Of a stretch of 64,000 bases of DNA, positions 6,853 to 15,021 are shown piece by piece. A program made the translations under genes and the position numbers. How positions within the stretch are numbered: the first letter of the stretch is position 1; every line of letters begins with the position of its first letter. A model generated the notes under the pieces. That model searched no databases and was not told where the DNA came from. It saw only the letters and a program-made list of their open reading frames with translations. Source of the stretch: Gammaproteobacteria bacterium. GTDB lineage: Bacteria > Pseudomonadota > Gammaproteobacteria > Pseudomonadales > Cellvibrionaceae. The stretch is taken from positions 62,001-126,000 of the forward strand of contig SEBU01000003.1 in NCBI GenBank assembly GCA_004173475.1, in the 5' to 3' direction.

Positions 6853-8381
6853 GGTTACGACAATCATATCGCCCTGATTCGCGACTATGGCTCGCACTGC
6901 GGTTTAGTCATCTGCCACTAGAAGCTCTTGCTCTCAATAATCTTCATGATAAAGCGACAGTAGTTATTGAAAAGCAGCGTGTCATTTATGTAAATGAGCC
7001 GGCTTATGCAGCGCGAGTAAGATGCGGGGTTGACGTAACAACTGCGCAATTGCTAAGTAATTGTGAATCTCATGAACGCGATAAAAACAAGGAAACAAAA
7101 GTTCTTGCGGATTTGTCTGCACAGCTTTATCAATTCACCCCCTATATTGAAACCTACGCTTGCCATTATTTGCCACACTCGGGATTGTTATTGGAAGTTT
7201 CCAGCTGCCTAAAATTATTTTCAGGTATAACAACCCTGGTGTCGCGTATTGTGAATTTCCTGCAAGGTACAACTTATTCGTTCGAGATTGGATGCGCTCA
7301 TACCTCCCAAGGCGCATGGCTATTGTCTTTTGAACCCAGCGAAATAACAGGCAATGAAACGATCATTGTATTTTGTGACCGCCTGAAAAAATTACCTATT
7401 AAGCTCTTGCATGATTTCCCAAGTGAAATAAATGCATTGGAAAAAATCGGGTTTAAAACATTGGAAGATATCACTCGCCAAATTGATGCACAAAAAATCA
7501 CCTCGATTAAGAAGCGATTTGGTGAAAAATTCACGAAATATATCTGCGATCTATTTTCGATAGAACAAAACCTTCAACAGAAAAATTTATTTAATTCACC
7601 TTTAACGGTTTATAAACCCAAGGAATTTTTTTCTGAAAACATACAATTCGATTATCCTATTGGTCAAAGCGATCAACTTTATTATCCTATTGAACATTTG
7701 TTACAAAATTTAAGCCACTATTTACGCAAACGACAACTTGCTTGCCAACATATCGAATGGAAACTTTCCGATATTTATCGCAATAGTTTTTTATTATCCG
7801 TACATAGTGACAGCGCCGAAAGCCATTGGGAGCTGCTTTACGATTTAACATTAATTCAACTTGACAATCGTGAGCTTCCTTTCGAGGTTGACTCTCTCAC
7901 ATTAAACTGTCGGGATGCGAGCCCGGTTCAAAATAAAACTCAATCGTTTTCTTTTGAAAGTAAACGTCAATCGCGCTCAGGTATACGCAGCTTCACCATC
8001 ACCATGGCGAAATTAAAAGCTCGTTTAGGTGATACCGCTATTTTTAAGTTAAGTTATCGCGACGCACTCTTACCTGAAATAAGTAATTCAGCTATAGCCT
8101 TAAATGAAGCCTGCAACCAACAACTACCTGACATTCACAAAAAATCGCTACGTCCCTATTGGTTGCTACCAGCACCTGTATTGATTGAAGAACGAAAACA
8201 GAGCTTGTATTGGCGAGGGAAATTAACACTTTTAGCTGGCCCGGAACGGATAAGAAGTACTTGGTGGGAAAGTCCTAAAGCACGGGATTATTTTATTGCC
8301 CAACGACACGATAATGTCAGGCTCTGGATATTTTTAGATCTCCACAAAAAAACCTGGCATGTACAGGGTATTTTTGGATAA
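6849..8381 (+). CDS. imuB: ImuB, Y-family-like polymerase accessory protein, 510 aa
   Basis: ImuB is a Y-family DNA polymerase homologue that has lost polymerase catalysis and bridges the beta clamp, ImuA and DnaE2. The protein opens with the conserved RLWLALRFSHLPLEAL and contains fingers/palm and little-finger-like regions, but the acidic DE pair of active Y-family enzymes is not evident, as expected for ImuB. The start at 6849 overlaps the imuA stop (ATGA), which rules out the longer in-frame start inside imuA. The C terminus ends WHVQGIFG. The dnaE2 ATG follows after 3 bp. Confidence is high from the context and N-terminal motif. Confidence 0.9.
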   Translation: MRLRQSYRPDSRLWLALRFSHLPLEALALNNLHDKATVVIEKQRVIYVNEPAYAARVRCGVDVTTAQLLSNCESHERDKNKETKVLADLSAQLYQFTPYIETYACHYLPHSGLLLEVSSCLKLFSGITTLVSRIVNFLQGTTYSFEIGCAHTSQGAWLLSFEPSEITGNETIIVFCDRLKKLPIKLLHDFPSEINALEKIGFKTLEDITRQIDAQKITSIKKRFGEKFTKYICDLFSIEQNLQQKNLFNSPLTVYKPKEFFSENIQFDYPIGQSDQLYYPIEHLLQNLSHYLRKRQLACQHIEWKLSDIYRNSFLLSVHSDSAESHWELLYDLTLIQLDNRELPFEVDSLTLNCRDASPVQNKTQSFSFESKRQSRSGIRSFTITMAKLKARLGDTAIFKLSYRDALLPEISNSAIALNEACNQQLPDIHKKSLRPYWLLPAPVLIEERKQSLYWRGKLTLLAGPERIRSTWWESPKARDYFIAQRHDNVRLWIFLDLHKKTWHVQGIFG

Positions 8382-8384
8382 ATC

Positions 8385-11300
8385 ATGCGTTATGCTCATT
8401 TGTACACAACGACTAATTTTACATTTCTCACCGGAGCATCTCATCCTCCGGAATATATCTATCGCGCCGCTGAACTTGAATATGATGCTCTCGCCATTAC
8501 AGATGAATGTTCTCTCGCAGGAATAGTAAAAGCTTTCGTTGCAGCAGAGGAATTAAATTTCAAATTAATTGTGGGCAGCAGGTTCACACTCAGTAACGGC
8601 ATGCAAATTATTGCAATTGCGCCAACTCGTGCAGCTTATGCAGAGCTATCCGGTTTTATTACGTTGGCGCGTCGGCGCGCAACCAAAGGAAGTTATGAAG
8701 CACATTTTGAAGATTTACGTTTTAGGTTACAAACCTGTTTAATCATCTGGATTGGTCAAATCGGTAATGACATTATCAACCCGGAAAAAGTCATTAATCA
8801 ACTTTATAACGCGTTTAAACAACGTTTATGGATAGGTATTAATCATCAACTTCACGGGGGAGAACAAGACGAATTTGAGCACTGGTTGCTATTGAGCCGT
8901 CAAAAAAATATACCGCTTGTTGCATGCGGCGAAGCCTTAATGCATGAAAAAAATCGAAAGCCTTTACAAGATGTTGTATCCGCAATTCGTGAAAATAAAA
9001 CCTTGTCTGAAATGGGTACACAGCTTCATATTAACGGTGAAGCTTACCTAAAATCGTTTAGTCAACTACGAAAACTTTATCCGGAATCCTTACTAGAGCA
9101 AACCTGTGTTATTGCCGATCTGTGTACTTTTTCAATGCTTGAGTTGCGCTATCAATATCCGCAAGAATTAGTACCGGACTCATTGACACCTATCACATAT
9201 TTGAAAAATCTTGTCACTGAAGGTAAGCAAAAACGGTGGCCTGAAGGAACACCTGCGTCGGTAGAGGAACTGCTTAAAAAAGAATTAGCGTTAATTGAAG
9301 AAGTAAACTACGAGTATTATTTCTTGACAGTACACGACATTGTGCAATATGCGCGCGCGCAGCATATTTTATGTCAGGGACGTGGTTCAGCGGCAAACTC
9401 GGTTGTTTGTTATTGCCTATTTATTACTGAGATTAATCCCACTCAAATCAACGTATTATTTGAGCGCTTTATTTCAAAAGAACGCGATGAGCCGCCCGAT
9501 ATTGATGTGGATTTCGAGCATTCTCGTCGCGAGGAAGTTATTCAATATATTTATCAGAAATACGGGCGCGAACGAGCGGCTATTGCTGCAACCGTAATTA
9601 CCTATCGAATGCGCAGCGCAGTACGCGATGTAGGAAAAGCTTTAGGAATGGAACAAACTTTAGTTGATCATTTAGCAAAATCCCTTGCGTGGTGGGATCG
9701 CTCCACAGATTTGCATAAACGTATAGAAGCGGCAGGGTTAAAAATTCAGCAAAAACTCTTGCAACAATTTTTTATTTTAGTTGAGCAGATTCGTGGTTTC
9801 CCCCGGCATTTATCGCAACATGTTGGTGGCTTTGTTATCTCTGAAAGTAAAGTAAGCGATCTCGTGCCCATAGAAAATGCATCCATGCCGGATCGCACAC
9901 TTATTCAATGGGATAAGCAAGATCTTGAGTCTATGAAATTATTGAAAGTAGATGTATTGGCATTAGGCATGTTAACCATGCTGCGAAAAAGTCTGGATTA
10001 TATTAGTAGCTATGATCCAAACATTAAAACTATTGCGGATATTCCACGTGAAGACCCCGCAACTTATGAAATGTTATGTCAAGGTGACAGTGTTGGAACA
10101 TTTCAGGTTGAATCACGAGCGCAAATGGCCATGCTTCCTCGTTTACAACCACGATGTTTTTATGACTTGGTTGTTCAGATTGCGATAGTTAGACCTGGAC
10201 CAATTCAAGGTGGAATGGTACATCCTTATTTAAAAAGGCGGAGTAATCCCAAAGATGTTACCTACGAAAGTCCTGCCATAGAAAATGTTTTAAAATCCAC
10301 TTATGGCGTTCCTATTTTTCAGGAGCAAGTTATTCGCTTAGCTATGGTCGCTGCTGGTTTTAGTGGTGGTGAAGCGGATCAATTAAGACGCGCCATGGCA
10401 AGTTGGGGTAAAGACAGCACATTAATGCTTTTTGAAGAAAAATTTATTAATGGCATGGTGACCGGTGGTTACAAATTGGAGTTTGCAAAACGTTTATTTG
10501 AACAGGTAAAAGGTTTTGGTGGCTACGGTTTTCCCGAATCGCATTCAGCCAGCTTTGCACTTTTGTGTTACACATCATCCTGGATAAAATGCCATCATCC
10601 CGCTGCATTTTATTGTGCACTGTTGAATAGCTTACCCATGGGCTTTTATTCAGCATCGCAATTAATTCAAGATGCCAAACGACATCAAATTGAAATATTA
10701 CCCATAGATATAAACGGCAGCTACTATGAACACACGCTGGAAAAAAGAAAAAATAACAATTCAAAAAACAACCTGGCAATACGATTAGGATTTTGCCTTA
10801 TTAATTATTTGGATACAAACAAAGCGCAAAATATTGAAGTATGGCGAAATAATATTGCTTTTACATCCGTACAAGATTTAGCTCGGCGCTCGTCCCTAAC
10901 CGCTGTAGATTTACAATATTTAGCATCTGCAGATGCATTACGCTCGCTTACCGGTAATCGTCATGAAGCGCGCTGGGAAGCAGCGGCCATTGAGCCCTTT
11001 TCATTATTATTGGAAAAAGCGGAATCTGTAGAGCAAGATAATTTATTAACGCCACCGCCAAGCATAAAACAAGATGTAATGAATGATTACATCACTACCG
11101 GACTAAGCCTGCGCCCTCACCCCATGGCATTGTTGCGCAGCGAAAAGCCGTTTAATCGCTGTACCAAAACTAGCGACTTAAAAAATTTACCTCACGGTGG
11201 CTTCGTTCGCGTGGCCGGACTCGTCACTGGCCGTCAACGTCCTGGCACAGCAAGCGGCGCCATGTTCATAACACTGGAAGACGAAACTGGAAATATGAAT

Positions 11301-11495
11301 GTGATTGTCTGGAAAGGAACGCAACAAACTTTTAGAAATGTCTTGCTCACATCCCAACTATTATTAATCAAAGGGGCGGTGGAAGTGAATAACGAAAATG
11401 TTGCACAACCCGTTGTTCATATCATTGCCGGGCAGCTACATGATTATTCAAAAAGGCTTGAAGATTTTACGTTGAAATCGAGGGATTTTCATTAG
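8385..11495 (+). CDS. dnaE2: Error-prone DNA polymerase III alpha subunit DnaE2, 1036 aa
   Basis: A C-family polymerase that performs translesion synthesis in the SOS mutasome. The N-terminal PHP domain begins MRYAHLYTTTNFTFLTGASH, where the TGASHP variant distinguishes DnaE2 from the replicative DnaE. The palm carries the three catalytic aspartates: Asp372 and Asp374 in PPDIDVDFEH and Asp523 in LLKVDVLALG. The C terminus holds an OB fold (residues about 945-1020, FVRVAGLVTGRQRPGT). Length matches the family (about 1030-1080 aa). It is the last gene of the imu operon and converges with the O-antigen ligase gene, the stops being only 15 bp apart, with no obvious terminator between. Confidence 0.95.
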   Translation: MRYAHLYTTTNFTFLTGASHPPEYIYRAAELEYDALAITDECSLAGIVKAFVAAEELNFKLIVGSRFTLSNGMQIIAIAPTRAAYAELSGFITLARRRATKGSYEAHFEDLRFRLQTCLIIWIGQIGNDIINPEKVINQLYNAFKQRLWIGINHQLHGGEQDEFEHWLLLSRQKNIPLVACGEALMHEKNRKPLQDVVSAIRENKTLSEMGTQLHINGEAYLKSFSQLRKLYPESLLEQTCVIADLCTFSMLELRYQYPQELVPDSLTPITYLKNLVTEGKQKRWPEGTPASVEELLKKELALIEEVNYEYYFLTVHDIVQYARAQHILCQGRGSAANSVVCYCLFITEINPTQINVLFERFISKERDEPPDIDVDFEHSRREEVIQYIYQKYGRERAAIAATVITYRMRSAVRDVGKALGMEQTLVDHLAKSLAWWDRSTDLHKRIEAAGLKIQQKLLQQFFILVEQIRGFPRHLSQHVGGFVISESKVSDLVPIENASMPDRTLIQWDKQDLESMKLLKVDVLALGMLTMLRKSLDYISSYDPNIKTIADIPREDPATYEMLCQGDSVGTFQVESRAQMAMLPRLQPRCFYDLVVQIAIVRPGPIQGGMVHPYLKRRSNPKDVTYESPAIENVLKSTYGVPIFQEQVIRLAMVAAGFSGGEADQLRRAMASWGKDSTLMLFEEKFINGMVTGGYKLEFAKRLFEQVKGFGGYGFPESHSASFALLCYTSSWIKCHHPAAFYCALLNSLPMGFYSASQLIQDAKRHQIEILPIDINGSYYEHTLEKRKNNNSKNNLAIRLGFCLINYLDTNKAQNIEVWRNNIAFTSVQDLARRSSLTAVDLQYLASADALRSLTGNRHEARWEAAAIEPFSLLLEKAESVEQDNLLTPPPSIKQDVMNDYITTGLSLRPHPMALLRSEKPFNRCTKTSDLKNLPHGGFVRVAGLVTGRQRPGTASGAMFITLEDETGNMNVIVWKGTQQTFRNVLLTSQLLLIKGAVEVNNENVAQPVVHIIAGQLHDYSKRLEDFTLKSRDFH

Positions 11496-11510
11496 AATAT
11501 GAATTACGAA

Positions 11511-12797
11511 TTATTTTAGCTCAGCTAAATGCTTATTATATTCTAGCTCATAAATTACCTTTGCGTTTTGAGCGTATGCCGCAATTATTACCAGAAAAAA
11601 TGGAAAAATCGTAATGCCACTGATATGTGCCATGAAAGTTTGCGTTAAACCAAATATCATCACACACACAATTAAAATTATACCTGCCGCCGAAAATGCA
11701 ACCACCTTTTGATCCCCGCTTCGCATAAGCTTGCTAAACATCAGCAAGGGAATCACATATATCAACATGAGCATAACAAACCCTAAGAATCCTTTTTTAG
11801 CTAATGTGTCGATGTATTCATTGTGTAAATGACCGAAGTTATCGATAGCATCAAGTGGAGCCCACTGAGTTGGATATTCAGATTTAATCGCTTTTATGCT
11901 TCCCCAACCAGTTAATGGACGAGCGGAGAAAGCTTCAATTCCCACATTCCACATTTGCAGCCGTGTATTAAATGAGACGCTTTCTTGCGACGAGTTAAAA
12001 TCTAATACTGACGAAACATCATTTTGTGTTTCAATTAGGCGTTGCTTGAAAGCATTTGTATGCGGTAATAATGCAATCGTGACGGCGGTAATACATCCAA
12101 ACAAAGCAAATGAAACTAGAATCTTTCCCGTCTTAACATGTAACGCTTTAAAAAATACGAAAAGAACAAAAGGAACAGCTAACCAACCCCCTCGGGATAA
12201 CGAAAGAAGAGAAGCTAAAAAACCGGCAGCAGACGATAATAAAAATAAAACGTCAATATAAAAGGATTTAAAAGTATGTCGCGCCCAAATGAATCCACAC
12301 AGTAATAGAGAAGCCATCAAAAAACTAATATCGCCAAACTGAATAGGATTAATAAAGCCCCCCGCTCTATCCATCGGCGGAATCAAGAAAAATATCTGGT
12401 AAACGGCAAAAACAAATGCACTCCAGGTTCCAACCATCAAACCGACCCAGAAATATAGAGGCTTGGGTGAATAAAAAATTAATACAAAATAAACTGGTAT
12501 AGCTAATAGAAAGCGGGATATTCCATCGTAAGAGCGACTTGGTAACGCGAATCCAAGATTATACAAAACTTGTACAATGAAATAAGAAAACAGAAGAATC
12601 GCTAATTTCCGATCCATTGAAGTGAGAGGTTTTCCAATTCGAAAAATAAATAAACTTAAACTAGCCAGTAGCAATACAGCCGGCCCGTAAGAATACCCAC
12701 TCTCAATGCTAAGGGCCAATGATGGGCAGAGAAATATTGCAAGCCCAAGAAAACAGCCCATGATCACGTTGTTCTGATCAGCTTTAACGAAACCCAT
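11511..12797 (-). CDS. O-antigen ligase (WaaL/Wzy_C family) membrane protein, 428 aa
   Basis: A polytopic inner-membrane protein with about 11-12 hydrophobic segments and a large periplasmic loop containing GWGSIKA and HLHNEYIDTLAKKGFLG, the H-[N] motif of the Wzy_C family that includes O-antigen ligase WaaL and polymerase Wzy. Since an ABC exporter for the O chain is encoded nearby, ligase (transfer of undecaprenyl-linked polysaccharide to lipid A-core) is more likely than polymerase, but sequence alone cannot decide. I chose ATG at 12797, preceded by GGGGGA, over an in-frame TTG at 12860. It lies beside tRNA-Val, transcribed towards dnaE2 and separate from the main cluster. Confidence 0.8.
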   Translation of the reverse strand: MGFVKADQNNVIMGCFLGLAIFLCPSLALSIESGYSYGPAVLLLASLSLFIFRIGKPLTSMDRKLAILLFSYFIVQVLYNLGFALPSRSYDGISRFLLAIPVYFVLIFYSPKPLYFWVGLMVGTWSAFVFAVYQIFFLIPPMDRAGGFINPIQFGDISFLMASLLLCGFIWARHTFKSFYIDVLFLLSSAAGFLASLLSLSRGGWLAVPFVLFVFFKALHVKTGKILVSFALFGCITAVTIALLPHTNAFKQRLIETQNDVSSVLDFNSSQESVSFNTRLQMWNVGIEAFSARPLTGWGSIKAIKSEYPTQWAPLDAIDNFGHLHNEYIDTLAKKGFLGFVMLMLIYVIPLLMFSKLMRSGDQKVVAFSAAGIILIVCVMIFGLTQTFMAHISGITIFPFFLVIIAAYAQNAKVIYELEYNKHLAELK

Positions 12798-12910
12798 CCA
12801 TTTCCCCCACAGACTTAAACCATAGCGCCAATAGACACTATAACGGCAATTTAGCTCCAAAAATAATGCAGACCAAATAGATCAAAAGCGGATGCCTAAT
12901 TTCAGGCAAT

Positions 12911-12932
12911 AAAAAAGCCGCTTTAGGCGGCT
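12911..12932 (-). terminator. Rho-independent terminator after tRNA-Val
   Basis: On the minus strand AGCCGC/GCGGCT with a 5-base loop is followed by six U residues, 11 bp past the CCA end of the tRNA. Confidence 0.85.
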
Positions 12933-12942
12933 CTTTAGAATT

Positions 12943-13019
12943 TGGTAGGACTAAGCAGACTCGAACTGCTGACCCCCACCATGTCAAGGTGGTGCTCTAA
13001 CCAACTGAGCTATAGTCCT
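12943..13019 (-). tRNA. tRNA-Val (anticodon GAC)
   Basis: The minus strand folds as a 77-nt cloverleaf with encoded CCA: acceptor AGGACTA/TAGTCCT, D arm GCTC-AGTTGGTTA-GAGC, anticodon stem CCACC/GGTGG with loop TTGACAT (anticodon GAC, valine GUC/GUU), variable GGGTC, T arm AGCAG-TTCGAGT-CTGCT, then A-CCA. The central part is almost identical to enterobacterial tRNA-Val(GAC). It has its own promoter and terminator. tRNA genes are frequent integration sites, but no integrase or repeated 3' end is seen nearby. Confidence 0.97.
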
Positions 13020-13034
13020 AAATTGAAGGCGCGC

Positions 13035-13063
13035 ACTTTACCAGTTGCCTTTAGCTTTATCAA
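13035..13063 (-). promoter_or_regulatory. tRNA-Val promoter with GC-rich discriminator
   Basis: TTGATA (-35, 13063-13058), a 17-bp spacer and TAAAGT (-10, 13040-13035) are followed by GCGCGCC, the GC-rich discriminator typical of stringently controlled stable RNA promoters. Confidence 0.75.
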
Positions 13064-13101
13064 GCAGCGATAATAGCCCGAGATTTAATGAAGGAAAAGT
13101 C

Positions 13102-13983
13102 ATGTTACGAGTTGCAATTACAGGCGCTACGGGATTTGTTGGTCAAGCGCTGTGCAATCTGTTAAATGAAACTCCCGCAATAAAATTAACTCTCCTGGGT
13201 CGGCATAATCCTCAACAGTATCTCGACTTTATCAATATCGAAACTGATTCTGCAACTATAGCTCAGCAGCTTTACGGTTACGATTGCATCATCCATTTGG
13301 CGGCACGCGCGCATACACAGGGCTCAAGCAAAACTGATTTTGAACGGGATAATATTGAGCTCACTAAGAAATTGATTGCAATCTCACTCGGCGCCAAAAT
13401 CACCCAATTTATCTATTTAAGCAGCGTTAAAGTTTTGGGCAATAAAACACAACCCGGACATCCCTTTCGTGTATATGACACGCCTGCCCCCGAAGACGAT
13501 TATGGTCGATCAAAATGGGAATGTGAAAAGCTTCTTATCGCGAACCTATCCAATACATCGACAGCCTACACCATTATCCGCCCCCCTCTCGTCTGGGGAG
13601 TAAATGTAAAAGGCAATTTAAAAACCTTGATCAAACTCATTAATAAAGGTATACCCTTGCCCTTTGGAAGTATTCATAATCGTAGAGATGTAGTGTCTTT
13701 AACAAATCTGACGCATTTTATTAAACACACCATGTTAAATCCGAAATCGTTTAATGATACTTTTTTAATTAGCGATGGAAAATCGTTGAGCACGCCAGAA
13801 ATAATTTATCTGTTACAAAAACTTTCTACCAAAAAAGCCAGGATTATTAGATGCCCGAGACTTCTATTCAGCATCGCCAAGCTTATTCCTTCGTTAAAAG
13901 CAAGAATTGAAAGCTTTTCAGATAACCTGGAGGTAGATATATCCAGCACATCAAAAAAACTTGAATGGATGCCTCTGAACTAA
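13102..13983 (+). CDS. NAD-dependent epimerase/dehydratase (extended SDR), 293 aa
   Basis: Nucleotide-sugar SDR enzyme: Rossmann motif GATGFVGQ at residues 8-15, active-site region YLSSVKVLG and catalytic Y-x3-K in DDYGRSKWECEK, then IIRPPLVWG. It resembles WbpV/WbpK and GalE-like epimerases or reductases next to wbpL-type genes, which commonly convert a 4-keto or hexosamine intermediate to the sugar used by the initiating transferase. The ATG at 13102 has AAGGA seven bases upstream and is preferred over an in-frame start at 13045 that would lie in the tRNA promoter. The stop overlaps the next start (TAATG). It begins the plus-strand polysaccharide operon. Exact substrate cannot be read from sequence. 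Confidence 0.82.
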   Translation: MLRVAITGATGFVGQALCNLLNETPAIKLTLLGRHNPQQYLDFINIETDSATIAQQLYGYDCIIHLAARAHTQGSSKTDFERDNIELTKKLIAISLGAKITQFIYLSSVKVLGNKTQPGHPFRVYDTPAPEDDYGRSKWECEKLLIANLSNTSTAYTIIRPPLVWGVNVKGNLKTLIKLINKGIPLPFGSIHNRRDVVSLTNLTHFIKHTMLNPKSFNDTFLISDGKSLSTPEIIYLLQKLSTKKARIIRCPRLLFSIAKLIPSLKARIESFSDNLEVDISSTSKKLEWMPLN

Positions 13984-14996
13984 TGAAATATCTTTTTTTG
14001 CTCATCAGCTTTTTAACATTCACTCTAGTCAGCTATTTGGGCTGTGAATACCTGATTTATTTCTCCCACAAGCACTCGATTCTAGATGAAAAAACTCAGC
14101 GTAGCTCACACTCTCAACCCACTCCACGTATTGGCGGAATCTCTTTTTCACTATTAATTTTGTTAGTTTTAAGTCTATTTTTTTTATTTGACGGCAGTGC
14201 AATCAGTAAGAATCATTTTCTTGCTCTGCTGCTTGCAACATCTATAGTCGCTCTTGTTAGTATTGTGGATGATGTGCGAAAAGGTATATCCAGGGTTGTG
14301 CGTTTGTGCGCGCATCTCTTAGCGGGTGCGCTTGCGTTATTGCTTGCCGGATTAATTCCCTCCAACATTTATTTATTGCTAATGTTTGCTATATCCCTCT
14401 TTGCAATCGCATGGTTTATCAATCTATTCAATTTTATGGATGGAATTGATGGAATCGCCGCATCAGAAGCGATTTTTATTATTTGTTGTTGTGCAGGATT
14501 TAGTTTTTTTTCGGATAAAACCCACTGGGCACTTTTACAGCTTATGACTCTTGCGCCAATCCTGGGTTTTATGGTTATAAATTGGCAACCGGCGAAGATA
14601 TTTATGGGGGATATAGGCAGTACTTTTTTGGGAACTTTGATCGCCATCTCACTACTGATAAATATTCAGCTAGGTGTGCTGAACCTTTGGTCGGCAATTA
14701 TTCTAACGTCCACCTTTTTAACAGATGCATCATGGACGCTGCTAGTGCGACTAATATCAGGGCAACAATGGCATAAACCTCATCGCAGCCATCTCTATCA
14801 AATACTTTCACGCAAATGGAGCTCTCACTCCAGGGTCTGCATCTGGAATTTGATTGTGAATGTACTCTGGGTGCTACCTATGAGCATTGCGGCGTCACTA
14901 TTTCCTGGATATGGACAAGTTTTTACAATTTTTGCGCTACTTCCAATCCCCATTTTGTGCATAATGCACAGGTCAGGTCAGACCACCAGCAATTAA
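13983..14996 (+). CDS. wbpL: WbpL/WecA-type initiating phosphoglycosyl transferase, 337 aa
   Basis: Polytopic membrane enzyme (about 10-11 segments) of the MraY/WecA superfamily, which transfers a sugar-1-phosphate from a UDP-sugar to undecaprenyl phosphate to start O-antigen assembly. Visible motifs are RSSHSQPTPRIGGI near the N terminus, VSIVDDVRKG (acidic pair), the hallmark NLFNFMDGIDGIA, GDIGSTFLG, and the late HKPHRSHLYQ loop. ATG at 13983 overlaps the previous stop by one base. In Pseudomonas, wbpL lies just before wbpM as here and uses FucNAc or QuiNAc; the sugar here is unknown. Symbol given by synteny and family. Confidence 0.85.
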   Translation: MKYLFLLISFLTFTLVSYLGCEYLIYFSHKHSILDEKTQRSSHSQPTPRIGGISFSLLILLVLSLFFLFDGSAISKNHFLALLLATSIVALVSIVDDVRKGISRVVRLCAHLLAGALALLLAGLIPSNIYLLLMFAISLFAIAWFINLFNFMDGIDGIAASEAIFIICCCAGFSFFSDKTHWALLQLMTLAPILGFMVINWQPAKIFMGDIGSTFLGTLIAISLLINIQLGVLNLWSAIILTSTFLTDASWTLLVRLISGQQWHKPHRSHLYQILSRKWSSHSRVCIWNLIVNVLWVLPMSIAASLFPGYGQVFTIFALLPIPILCIMHRSGQTTSN

Positions 14997-15021
14997 CGCC
15001 ACCACGAATGGATTTTTGTAG

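Noticed and set aside
12943..13019. tRNA-Val as the attachment site of a genomic island
   Set aside because: No integrase gene and no second copy of the tRNA 3' end is apparent in the window; the polysaccharide genes look like the standard ihfB-wbpM locus.
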